This document shows positions 8,790-16,459 of a stretch of 23,926 nucleotides of DNA, piece after piece. Origin of the DNA: Desulfobacterales bacterium (GTDB lineage Bacteria; Desulfobacterota; Desulfobacteria; Desulfobacterales; UBA5852); the NCBI GenBank assembly GCA_030066455.1, contig JASJBQ010000007.1:1-23926 (forward strand), read 5' to 3'. Each line of letters starts with the position of its first letter. Within the stretch, counting starts at the first letter, position 1. The position numbers and the translations under genes were made by a program. The notes beneath the pieces were generated by a model. That model was not told the origin of the DNA and ran no database searches. It worked only from the letters and a program-made list of their open reading frames with translations.

Positions 8790-9374
8790 ATGGCAAAGGC
8801 GGCAAAAAAGGGCGTCAGGAACTCTTCGCCCCCGAAGGACAGCGCGACGGTGGTCGCCGAGCCCGAGAATATCGACAAGATCCGCGATATTCTGTTTGGC
8901 TCCAAAGAGCGCCAGTACGATCAGAAGTTCGTTTCCCTCGAGACAGCCATCCAGAAAGAAATCAGCGACCTGCGCGGCGAAACCAAGAAATCTCTGGCCT
9001 CGCTGGAGACCTTCGTCAAAAAGGAACTCGCCAGCCTCGGCGACCAGTTGCGTACCGAGCAGGAGGAGCGCCACGAGGCCATGGAGGATGCGGCGGCTAA
9101 AATCGACAACGCCCGCAAAGCGCTGGAGCGCAAGCTGGGTCAGTTGAGCGATAAGACCGTGGCCGGTCAACGGGATCTCCAGGAGCAGCTCCTGCAACAG
9201 TCCAAGAGCCTGCTCGAAGAGATTCACGACAAGCACGAGGCGCTGAGCGCCGATTTGGACGCGGCCGTGCGCGAGTTGCGCAACGAGAAGACGGACCGCA
9301 TTGAGCTGGCGAATATGCTCATGGAAGTGGCATTGCGGCTCAAAGAGGAGTTTGACCTGCCGCAGGCGGAATGA
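8790..9374 (+). CDS. Coiled-coil protein of the GTPase operon
   Basis: The 194-residue soluble cytoplasmic protein is not assignable to a characterised family. A Lys/Ala-rich, disordered start (1-25) is followed by IDKIRDILFGSKERQYDQKFVSLE (28-51), which looks like a conserved docking motif. A nearly continuous heptad-bearing coiled coil runs from about 45 to 188 and is rich in Glu, Lys, Leu and Gln. There is no signal peptide or membrane helix. The start is supported by AAGGAGGAG about 7 nt before the ATG. It is the first gene of a five-gene operon with the OmpA-type protein, small GTPase, cyclase-like protein and hybrid kinase. A scaffold or GTPase-effector role is a guess from context. Confidence 0.8.
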   Translation: MAKAAKKGVRNSSPPKDSATVVAEPENIDKIRDILFGSKERQYDQKFVSLETAIQKEISDLRGETKKSLASLETFVKKELASLGDQLRTEQEERHEAMEDAAAKIDNARKALERKLGQLSDKTVAGQRDLQEQLLQQSKSLLEEIHDKHEALSADLDAAVRELRNEKTDRIELANMLMEVALRLKEEFDLPQAE

Positions 9375-9480
9375 TCCGCCCCCGGATCCGCGGCGCCTGA
9401 AACCCGAGTGCCCAACCGGCCACTGGCCGGCCGGATACCGTTGCCTGTCGGCCGGCAGCCCGTAAACCCCCGAATCACCA

Positions 9481-11262
9481 ATGGTGCGGGAGATGCGATT
9501 GCCGGATTCCACGATTCCAGGGAAACCCGCAGACACACCTGAAGAGCGCGTGCCCGAGGCCGCGGAGGATATCACTGCCCTTCGGGACATCATCGTCGGC
9601 CCCCAGAGGGAGAGAATCGATCGTTTGGAGGCGCGGCTGGATGATCCCGCCGTGCGAACCAACGAAATCAGCCAGCACCTGGCCGAGGCCCTGGTGTTGC
9701 GCACGGGGCGCGACGACCAGGTGGCCCGGGCGCTGGAGCCCACACTGGCCGACGCCATCAAGGTCTCCGTACAGAAAAGGCCCCAGGCGTTGGCCGACGC
9801 CCTTTTTCCCCTGATGGGGCCCGGGATCCGCAAAGCCATCTCGGCCACCATCATGGGGATGATCCAGTCCTTCAACCAGGTCCTCAATCACAGCTTTTCC
9901 TGGCAGGGCCTCAAGTGGCGGCTCGAGGCCCTGCGCACCCGCAAGCCTTTCGCCGAAGTCGTTCTGCTTCACTCCCTGGTCTACCAGGTGGAACAGATCT
10001 TCCTGATTCACAATCAGACCGGCCTGGTGCTCAACCACGTGGTGGCGCGTGCCGTCGACATTCAGGACCCCGATCTGGTATCGGGCATGCTGACCGCCAT
10101 CCAGGACTTTATCCACGATTCCTTCAGCGTTGGCGGCGACGCTGGGATCGACACCCTGCGGGTGGGCAATGATCGCAGTGTGTGGGTCGAACAGGGCGCA
10201 CGTATCACTTTGGCGGCTGTGATTCGCGGCACGCCCCCTATGGATCTACGCCGCGAACTTCACGATGTTCTCCATCGTCTGGAGCTGAAGAAGCGCGACG
10301 CGCTGGAGGCTTTTGCCGGCGATACCGGGCCGTTCGCGGAGTTGGAAGACGATCTGACCGCTTGCCTGCAATTCAAACTGAAAGAGGAACGCACGCGGAT
10401 ATCACCCTGGCTGTGGGTGTTGCTGACAGGGCTGCTGGTGCTCGCGGGGTATGGGGGGGTGCGTACCTATCAGGACCACCAGAGATGGGCCGGGTTCGTC
10501 GGAACCCTACGCAAGACGCCGGGCATCGTCGTTACGCTCGCGCAGCGGCAGTGGGGGGACATTCACCTTTCCGGGCTGAAGGACCCCTTGGCCACCGACC
10601 CGCTTGAACTGCTGCTGGAGGCCGGATTCGATCCCGGGCGTGTGCGCGGGCGCTGGGAGATTTATTATGCGCTTGAACCCGCATTCGTCATCCAACGGGC
10701 CCGCCAGAGCCTCAAGCCGCCTGACGGCGTGGGGCTCAACCTGGTTGACGGAACGCTGACGATCAACGGGACCGCCCCCCATGCCTGGATCGGGAGTGCC
10801 ACCCGGCTGGCCCCGCTTATTCCGGGGGTCCGGTCGGTTGCCACCGACGGCCTCCAGAGTGTCGAAAGCCTCGAGCTTAAAGCGCTGGGCCGGCAAATCG
10901 AGGGGGTTTCCATCCTGTTTGCGCGGGGTACCACGGTCTTCGGCCGGGATCAATATTCCGAGGTGGACCGCGCGGCCGAACTGCTGCGGAAGCATCAGGA
11001 ACTCGCCGTCCACATCGATCGCGATCTGCGGATCCTGATCGTGGGGCACACCGATTCCACGGGAGAGGAAAGCTACAATCGCGAATTGAGTTACCAGCGG
11101 GCCGACAAGGTCTGGCGCGCCTTGCTGCGGATGGGTGTCAGCCCGCGCCATTTATCCGTGCGGGGCATGGGCGCCACCGAACCGATCAAAGCCGAAAGCA
11201 CGGAAGAAGACCGTGAGCGCAACCGCAGGGTCTCTTTCAGGGTTTTTCAAGTGGCGCAGTGA
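9481..11262 (+). CDS. Single-pass membrane protein with cytoplasmic N-domain and periplasmic OmpA domain
   Basis: The 593-residue protein has no N-terminal signal peptide. Residues 1-305 are predicted cytoplasmic. They include a helical part (31-150, with ALFPLMGPGIRKAI) and a mixed alpha/beta part (155-272: LVYQVEQIFLIHNQTGLVLNHVV, helix SGMLTAIQDFI, strands DTLRVGNDRSVWVEQGARITLAAVI) that resembles a Roadblock/LC7 fold by pattern only. One transmembrane helix spans 309-326. The periplasmic part has BON-like segments (about 345-460) and a C-terminal OmpA/MotB peptidoglycan-binding domain (about 478-590) with GHTDSTG (D525) and the ERNRRV arginines (580-583). It would tether the operon's cytoplasmic partners to the cell wall. 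The start is uncertain: ATG 9481 lacks a clear ribosome-binding site, while GGGAG lies 6 nt before an in-frame TTG at 9499. Confidence 0.88.
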   Translation: MVREMRLPDSTIPGKPADTPEERVPEAAEDITALRDIIVGPQRERIDRLEARLDDPAVRTNEISQHLAEALVLRTGRDDQVARALEPTLADAIKVSVQKRPQALADALFPLMGPGIRKAISATIMGMIQSFNQVLNHSFSWQGLKWRLEALRTRKPFAEVVLLHSLVYQVEQIFLIHNQTGLVLNHVVARAVDIQDPDLVSGMLTAIQDFIHDSFSVGGDAGIDTLRVGNDRSVWVEQGARITLAAVIRGTPPMDLRRELHDVLHRLELKKRDALEAFAGDTGPFAELEDDLTACLQFKLKEERTRISPWLWVLLTGLLVLAGYGGVRTYQDHQRWAGFVGTLRKTPGIVVTLAQRQWGDIHLSGLKDPLATDPLELLLEAGFDPGRVRGRWEIYYALEPAFVIQRARQSLKPPDGVGLNLVDGTLTINGTAPHAWIGSATRLAPLIPGVRSVATDGLQSVESLELKALGRQIEGVSILFARGTTVFGRDQYSEVDRAAELLRKHQELAVHIDRDLRILIVGHTDSTGEESYNRELSYQRADKVWRALLRMGVSPRHLSVRGMGATEPIKAESTEEDRERNRRVSFRVFQVAQ

Positions 11263-11280
11263 GAAGGGAAGAGCAATCGC

Positions 11281-11781
11281 ATGATCAAAAAGAAAGTCTG
11301 TATGTTGGGCGCCTTTGCCGTGGGAAAAACAAGCCTGGTAAGGCAGTATGTCCACAGCATCTTTTCGGAGAAGTACCAGACCACCGTCGGGGTCAAGATC
11401 GACAAGAAGACCCTCGAACGGGACGGCGGCCCGGTCGATCTCATTCTTTGGGACATCCACGGTGAAGATGCTTTTCAGACGGTGCGGACATCCTATCTGC
11501 GCGGCGCGGCGGGTATTTTGATCGTCGTCGACGGCACGCGAAGGGCTACGCTGGATACGGCTATGGACCTGCAGCAGCGTGCCCGGGAGACGGTAGGTGC
11601 GGTGCCGATCATCTTCGTGTTCAATAAAAGCGACCTGGCGGCGGAATGGGAACTCGAAGACGCCGAGATCGAGCGTCTGCGGCTGAAGGGGATCGCCACG
11701 ATCAAGGCCAGTGCCAAAACGGGGCGCGCGGTGCCGGAGACGTTCGACAGGCTGGCGCAGGCCATGCTGGAGAACGAATGA
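11281..11781 (+). CDS. Ras-superfamily small GTPase (Rab/MglA-like)
   Basis: The 166-residue single-domain GTPase is about the size of Ras/Rab proteins. Visible motifs: P-loop GAFAVGKTS (10-18), switch-I Thr (YQTTVG, T34/T35), WDIHGED (57-63; G3 motif DxxG with D58 and G61), NKSD (115-118) and SAK (144-146). The position equivalent to the catalytic Gln61 of Ras is Glu62 and the preceding residue is His60, so unaided GTP hydrolysis may be altered. There is no C-terminal prenylation signal or membrane segment. It follows the OmpA-type gene by 18 bp (GGGAAG upstream of the ATG) and its TGA overlaps the next ATG as ATGA. Prokaryotic relatives include MglA and the Rup families; which one it belongs to needs a phylogeny. 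It is the likely molecular switch of the operon. Confidence 0.92.
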   Translation: MIKKKVCMLGAFAVGKTSLVRQYVHSIFSEKYQTTVGVKIDKKTLERDGGPVDLILWDIHGEDAFQTVRTSYLRGAAGILIVVDGTRRATLDTAMDLQQRARETVGAVPIIFVFNKSDLAAEWELEDAEIERLRLKGIATIKASAKTGRAVPETFDRLAQAMLENE

Positions 11782-12782
11782 CGGATCTGCCGCAGACCAT
11801 TTGCGATTATCTCTGCCGACGATCGCTCGATCAGCGGCGGCCGGCCTATCTGCGCCTGGATCAGGACGGCACCATTCGCGACGGAGGGGGGAACCTGGAT
11901 TTTCACGACCTGGACCCCTTGGCGGTGGGCCAGCCCATCAGCGCGGTACTGGATTTCATGGAAGGTCTTCTGCCCTTTGACGAAGACACCTGCCATCTCG
12001 GCTGTCTCCAACCGCAGGCCGATCTGTGCATCGATGTGCATATTATTCCTGATAACAATGCGCATTGGCTTCTTCTGCTGGATACGCACAAGGAGGAACG
12101 TCAGCGCCGGGCCATGCAGCAGAAAGCCAACGAACTGGCGCTGGTGCGGGAGGCCCAGGCCCGCGTGCTGACCCCCAAGGCATTCACTGCGGCCCAGCGA
12201 CTGCCGGATGTTAATTTCGACCCTCGGGGGGAGCGCCGGGAAGTTTCCGTTTTGGCGGCGGAATTCCGGCTGGCAGCAACGACGGCAGGACATGCGTCCC
12301 CGGCGGCGATTTTCGAGCGCCTGGCGACGACTCAGCGCCGAATGGTGGCCGGAGTGCAGGCGGACGCCGGCCTCGTCCATTCGCAGACCGACACGACCCT
12401 GGTGGCTCTTTTTGGACTCCTGCCGGCCCTGGGCGCCCCGAGCGGGCAGGCCCTGTCCGCCGCCTTTAGTCTGCAACGCCAATTGGATGCCGCCGCCAGC
12501 GACACAGCCGTCGGCCTGCTGCCGCCGGCCATGGTCGTCACCACCGGCACGGCTGTCGTCGCCCTCGAGACCGGTTCGGCAGCCGTGCATCTTCAGGCGG
12601 TGGGCCCGCCGCTGCAGACCGCTGCCCATTTGTTGCCGGTGGCGCTGCCCGGCCGCATCTTGACCGACGCCGCAAGCTTCAGGGCCGCCGGCCTGATGCA
12701 GGCGGACTTCGAATCGTTTGAAACCGGCCAGGAAACGTCCACGCGGCCTTTCCCAACGGAATTGAGGATAACCCGTTCATGA
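11778..12782 (+). CDS. PAS-like sensor with degenerate class III nucleotidyl-cyclase-like domain
   Basis: The 334-residue soluble protein has an N-terminal PAS-like module (about 1-105: strands AYLRLDQDGTIRDGG, CIDVHIIPDNNAHWLLLLD), a helical linker (105-135) and a C-terminal region (about 153-305) that follows the class III cyclase order. VSVLAAEFR stands for VTVLFADIR, TLVALFG for AVMAVFG, VVTTGTAVV for the GINTGEVVV strand, and AVGPPLQTAAHLL for IGDAVNLAARL. The catalytic residues are missing: first metal Asp to Glu162, second metal Asp to Thr206, transition-state Asn to Gln280 and Arg to His284. I infer a catalytically dead cyclase homology domain, perhaps a nucleotide- or GTPase-binding regulator. 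Its ATG overlaps the GTPase stop and its stop overlaps the kinase ATG, both as ATGA. Confidence 0.75.
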   Translation: MTDLPQTICDYLCRRSLDQRRPAYLRLDQDGTIRDGGGNLDFHDLDPLAVGQPISAVLDFMEGLLPFDEDTCHLGCLQPQADLCIDVHIIPDNNAHWLLLLDTHKEERQRRAMQQKANELALVREAQARVLTPKAFTAAQRLPDVNFDPRGERREVSVLAAEFRLAATTAGHASPAAIFERLATTQRRMVAGVQADAGLVHSQTDTTLVALFGLLPALGAPSGQALSAAFSLQRQLDAAASDTAVGLLPPAMVVTTGTAVVALETGSAAVHLQAVGPPLQTAAHLLPVALPGRILTDAASFRAAGLMQADFESFETGQETSTRPFPTELRITRS

Positions 12783-14800
12783 GTGACACCTTCATTCGCG
12801 CGCTATTCAAGCTTTTCAACGCCGTGGTGCTGAAGCATGCGGGTGACGACCGCTTCCAGGCCGCCGCCCCCCTTCCGGAATGGTTCTGCGGACTGGTGCC
12901 CGAGGCCGCAAGCCCGGGGGCCGCCATCGCCCTGGCCGATTGCTTTCCCTTCCTGCAGGACTTCATTCCCGAAGCCCAAGCCTTCTGGGAAAACCAGGGC
13001 CGCGGGCGCCTGCGCTCGGGGATCTGGCTCGAGCCCTTGCCGGACGGCAAGGATTTGGCATTAGGGGCGACAGCCCTTTGCATTGTGGAACAACCGATCG
13101 TGATGATCGAATCGCCCCAGTTCAGCTACAACGAGCTGCACGCCACGATTCAGACCGGTCGCGAACTGGCCCTGACCTATCACTGCCTGTCCCAGGCGGA
13201 ATCCGCCGTCAGGCAAGATCGGGACGTGCTTTCGACACGGCTCGAAGAGCGCAATATCGAGCTGGAGGCCATCAATCTGAAACTGCGGGAAAGCGAGGCG
13301 CGGTTCCGGCTGCTCTTCGAGCAGCTCTTCGATGCCCAGGTCATGTTCACCGACCGCGGGCGAGTCGAGGATGCCAATGAGGCGGCCTGTCGGCTTTTCG
13401 GTATTTCCCGCGATCCACTGTGCCAGGCCGACATGGGCGATCTCCTGGCGCCGGAAGAGGCGGAGCGTGTGGCCCGCCTGCTGCAGCGCCTGCCGGAGGG
13501 CGCCCCTGAATTTATCGGCGAGATCCAGGTCCGCCGCCAGGGCGAGGGGCCTGTCCCCGTGGAGGCCGGCGGCGCGGTGCTGACCATCGGGGCCCAGCGC
13601 TACGGTCTCGTCAGTTTCAGAGACATCACCGAGCGCAAGCAGCTCCAGGTCCAGTTGCAGCAGGCCCAGAAGATGGAGGCTATCGGGACGCTGGCCGGCG
13701 GCATCGCCCACGATTTCAACAACATCCTTGCAGCGATCCTGGGTTACAGCGAGCTGGCACTCCTGGACATTGACGCGTCGAATCCGGCCCACATGAACCT
13801 GCAAGAAGCCATTAAGGCCATCCACCGGGGAAAAGACCTGGTCAAGCGTATCCTGGCCTTCAGCCGGCAGGACGAACAGCGCAAGAAGGCCATCGACATC
13901 AGCGACGTCGTCGAGGAAACGCTGAAGATGGTGCGGGCGCTCATCCCGGCCTCGATCGATATACAGCCCCGGATTCAGACAGCGGTGGGCACGGTCGAAG
14001 CCGACCCGACCCAGATTCACCAGGTCATCCTGAACCTGTGTACCAACGCCGCCCACGCCATTGGAGAGGCGCGGGGCACCATCCGGGTGGAACTGGAACA
14101 CCAGGTGCTGACCGAACTGCCCGAACGTGTCCATTCGGAACTGATCCCCGGCACCTATGCCTGCCTGACGGTGGCCGACAATGGCGCCGGCATCCCGTCC
14201 GATCTGCTGGGAAAGATATTCGAACCCTACTACACCACCAAGGATAGCGGACAGGGAACCGGTATCGGCCTGGCGGTGGTGCACGGAATCATCAAGAATC
14301 ACGGCGGGGTGGTGACGGCTGCCAGTCAAATCGGCGAGGGAAGCACTTTCAGCGTCTATCTGCCGATCATCAAGGGTGAGGTTGAACCCAAGGTTCAGGA
14401 TCGGGCCGAAAAGCCCACCGGCAGTGAACGCATCCTGCTGGTGGACGACGAAAAAGCCCTGCAGGATATCGGGGAGCAGATGCTGCAGCACCTGGGCTAC
14501 CGCGTGGTCGCCGCCGGCGGCAGCCGTGAGGCGTTGGATTTATTTCGCCAGTCGCCCGATGCCTTCGATCTCGTCATCACCGACATGACCATGCCATACA
14601 TGACCGGCGAGGAGCTTGCCCGTCAGCTCCTGGCCATTCGCCCCGGCCTACCGATCATTCTCTGCACCGGCTTCAGCGAGAAGGTGACGCCGGAAAACGC
14701 TCGCCAGTTGGGCATCCGCGATTATCTGCTCAAGCCGCTGACCATCGATCAACTCGCCGCCAAGGTCCGGCGGGTGCTGGATGACCGCCCTCCAGGTTGA
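12779..14800 (+). CDS. PAS-domain hybrid histidine kinase with C-terminal receiver
   Basis: The 673-residue cytoplasmic sensor kinase has no transmembrane helix. In order: an N-terminal PAS-like region (about 1-130), coiled coil (137-172), PAS (173-287, ending in the PAC-like FRDITERKQLQ), HisKA dimerisation domain with phospho-accepting His311 (GGIAHDFNN), and HATPase_c. The HATPase shows N box NLCTNAAHAI (N419, N423), DNGAGIP (D467), FEPYYTTK and GTGIGLAV. Then a receiver domain (551-668) has acidic pocket DDE (556-558), phospho-acceptor Asp602 (VITDMTMP), Thr630 and Lys652. A separate histidine phosphotransfer protein or response regulator would be expected elsewhere, as none lies in the operon. 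It is the last gene, coupled to the cyclase-like gene by an ATGA overlap. Confidence 0.95.
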   Translation: MSDTFIRALFKLFNAVVLKHAGDDRFQAAAPLPEWFCGLVPEAASPGAAIALADCFPFLQDFIPEAQAFWENQGRGRLRSGIWLEPLPDGKDLALGATALCIVEQPIVMIESPQFSYNELHATIQTGRELALTYHCLSQAESAVRQDRDVLSTRLEERNIELEAINLKLRESEARFRLLFEQLFDAQVMFTDRGRVEDANEAACRLFGISRDPLCQADMGDLLAPEEAERVARLLQRLPEGAPEFIGEIQVRRQGEGPVPVEAGGAVLTIGAQRYGLVSFRDITERKQLQVQLQQAQKMEAIGTLAGGIAHDFNNILAAILGYSELALLDIDASNPAHMNLQEAIKAIHRGKDLVKRILAFSRQDEQRKKAIDISDVVEETLKMVRALIPASIDIQPRIQTAVGTVEADPTQIHQVILNLCTNAAHAIGEARGTIRVELEHQVLTELPERVHSELIPGTYACLTVADNGAGIPSDLLGKIFEPYYTTKDSGQGTGIGLAVVHGIIKNHGGVVTAASQIGEGSTFSVYLPIIKGEVEPKVQDRAEKPTGSERILLVDDEKALQDIGEQMLQHLGYRVVAAGGSREALDLFRQSPDAFDLVITDMTMPYMTGEELARQLLAIRPGLPIILCTGFSEKVTPENARQLGIRDYLLKPLTIDQLAAKVRRVLDDRPPG

Positions 14801-14932
14801 GGTCGACAGGCTGACCAAAAAAAGCGGCCTCTGCGGCGCCACATGGATTGGCCGGCAGCGCCACGATGCTTGTAGGATTCAGGGGAGTGCGGTGTGTTCA
14901 CCGGAAATGGGTTTACATTCCGGCACCGGATT

Positions 14933-15775
14933 TTAGACGGCGCGGGTCTCACCCCGGAAAGCGTTCTGCAACTTGCGGGTCACGGGGCCGACAGGCCAGG
15001 ATTTTTCAAACCCGATGATTTCGGTAACGGGGCTTACTTCCAGGGTGGTGCCGGTCAGCATGAGTTCGTCGGCCCCGGCCAGGCGCTCCTGGTGGATGGG
15101 CCGGGCGTCAAAGGGGATGCCTTCGCGGGCGCAGAGGGCTTCCACCACCTGGCGCGAGATGCTGTCCAGAATGTAGTTGGTCAGCGGCGGAGCCACGACG
15201 CAGCCGTTATCGACCACGAGAAAACTGCTGTGCGAGCCTTCCATCACGCAGCCGTCACGCACGAGCAGCGCTTCGGCCGCGCCCCTCTCATGGGCCTGCT
15301 GGGCGGCGAGGGCATTGGCGGTGAGGCCCACGGTTTTTAGATCGCAGCGGGCCCAGCGCTGGTCCGGTAAAAGCACCACGCGAACACCGTTTTGCTGGAT
15401 GTCATGATCGGGCTTAAAAGCGCGCACCGTTGCATAAACGGTAAGCGGGGTGGTCGCGGATGGAAAATGATGCGCCCGGACAGGGGGGGCGCCGCGCGTC
15501 ACCTGAATGTAGACCAGGGCGCCGCCCGTTGTCAGGTTGTTTTTCTCCAGCAGCGTCCGGCAGACGGTTTCCAGGTTCCCGCAGCCATCGGCATTGAAGC
15601 GCAGGTGCTCGGCCCCGCGCACGAGGCGTTCGAGGTGGGCCGCCATCTGGAACAGGCACCCGTCGTAGCTGCGGATGACCTCGTAAAGGCCGTCGGCAAA
15701 AAGAAACCCCCGGTCGTCGGGTGAAATGGCGATGTCTGCTTTGGGCAGATACTGACCGTTAAGGTAGGCGATCAT
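14933..15775 (-). CDS. dat: D-amino-acid aminotransferase (class IV PLP enzyme)
   Basis: The 280-residue fold-type IV aminotransferase interconverts D-alanine and D-glutamate with their 2-oxo acids, supplying D-amino acids for the cell wall. It matches the Bacillus enzyme pattern closely: MIAYLNGQYLPKADIAISPDDRGFLFADGLYEVIRSY with Tyr31, QVTRGAPPVRAHHFP (R100, H102), the PLP lysine in RCDLKTVGL (Lys147) and the cofactor-binding Glu179 in MEGSHSSF. The length fits the family (about 280). The frame is open to 15862, but ATG 15775 is chosen because GGAG lies 5 nt upstream and family alignments begin there. Branched-chain aminotransferase and aminodeoxychorismate lyase are related alternatives; the RCDLKTVGL-type core favours the D-enzyme. 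Confidence 0.86.
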   Translation of the reverse strand: MIAYLNGQYLPKADIAISPDDRGFLFADGLYEVIRSYDGCLFQMAAHLERLVRGAEHLRFNADGCGNLETVCRTLLEKNNLTTGGALVYIQVTRGAPPVRAHHFPSATTPLTVYATVRAFKPDHDIQQNGVRVVLLPDQRWARCDLKTVGLTANALAAQQAHERGAAEALLVRDGCVMEGSHSSFLVVDNGCVVAPPLTNYILDSISRQVVEALCAREGIPFDARPIHQERLAGADELMLTGTTLEVSPVTEIIGFEKSWPVGPVTRKLQNAFRGETRAV

Positions 15776-15964
15776 GTCGGCTCCGTCCGCAATTCGAGGC
15801 GTATGGCGCGCCCCGGCGGCTTGCGGGGAATGCCCCGATTCGTCCTTGCGCGCATAGCACAATCCCTGTTAGATGTCCACGTTCCAAGACCCATCGCCAC
15901 TGCGGAAACGTGTTGCCTTTGATTGCCAGGCCTGGCTTTAAGGGCCACACGCCTTGCCGGCGGG

Positions 15965-16459
15965 CTATCTCGTGCCCATCCAAAAAAAGGCATCTTTCGG
16001 CCCAGGCCGGCGTTCTCGCGCTTTTGAAATCCTCGACGTAGCACACTGCGCGGGATGCTGCCCATCTGCGCGGCCTGCAAGAAAATCCTGGACGATGTCG
16101 TCCGTCGCCCAGGTGTCCCTGACTGTCACCTGTACGAAGCGCTTCAAACGGTCGTGATAGCGATCGATCAGGGGCATCAGATTGGGTTCGTTGGGCTTCA
16201 TTTCAACAGCAGCCGGCCGCGGCCGTACTGCCGCAGGGGTGTTTTTCGAGGGGGCATCCCCCAGGGTTTCGGCGATGTTGTTCTGCATGAACACCGTGGC
16301 CCCGTTCTTGACCTTGCCGGCGAGCGCGGCCACGGCCCGGATCTCCTCGTCGGTCAACTTAACCTCCCGGGAACGGGAATACAAGTGGTCGAAGCAGGGG
16401 ATGCAGTTGGCCCCGATGGCAGTACCCAGGGCGATCAAGATTTCGGTTTTGGGATCCAT
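15965..16459 (-). CDS. CMD/AhpD-like small protein with a sigma-70 region 2-like tail
   Basis: The 164-residue product starts with a carboxymuconolactone-decarboxylase/AhpD-type half-domain. This has ALGTAIGANCIPCFDH with redox-type Cys19-x-x-Cys22 and His25, then LTDEEIRAVAALAGKVKNGA. A Pro/Ala-rich linker (68-92) leads to NLMPLIDRYHDRLKRFVQVTVRDTWATDDIVQD (93-125), which resembles region 2.1-2.2 of ECF sigma factors. The match stops there: the last 39 residues are unlike sigma. The next frame (+1) reads FLQAAQMG where a sigma helix would continue, which suggests a frameshifted or decayed fusion. AAGGAGGA 4-5 nt before ATG 16459 is a strong start. It precedes the aminotransferase gene by 189 nt on the same strand. 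CMD-domain identification is firm; the sigma resemblance is my reading. Confidence 0.75.
   Translation of the reverse strand: MDPKTEILIALGTAIGANCIPCFDHLYSRSREVKLTDEEIRAVAALAGKVKNGATVFMQNNIAETLGDAPSKNTPAAVRPRPAAVEMKPNEPNLMPLIDRYHDRLKRFVQVTVRDTWATDDIVQDFLAGRADGQHPAQCATSRISKARERRPGPKDAFFWMGTR

Noticed and set aside
8628..9887. 419-codon minus-strand frame opposite the coiled-coil and OmpA-type genes
   Set aside because: Antisense shadow; Leu/Gly-rich translation without domains, while the plus strand has ribosome-binding sites and operon structure.
13061..14491. 476-codon minus-strand open frame across the hybrid kinase
   Set aside because: Antisense shadow of a well-defined histidine kinase; no domain or ribosome-binding site.
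15772..16080. Full ECF sigma factor gene in the shifted frame after the CMD-like gene
   Set aside because: Only a few residues match region 2; nothing resembling region 4 follows, so a functional sigma factor is not supported.
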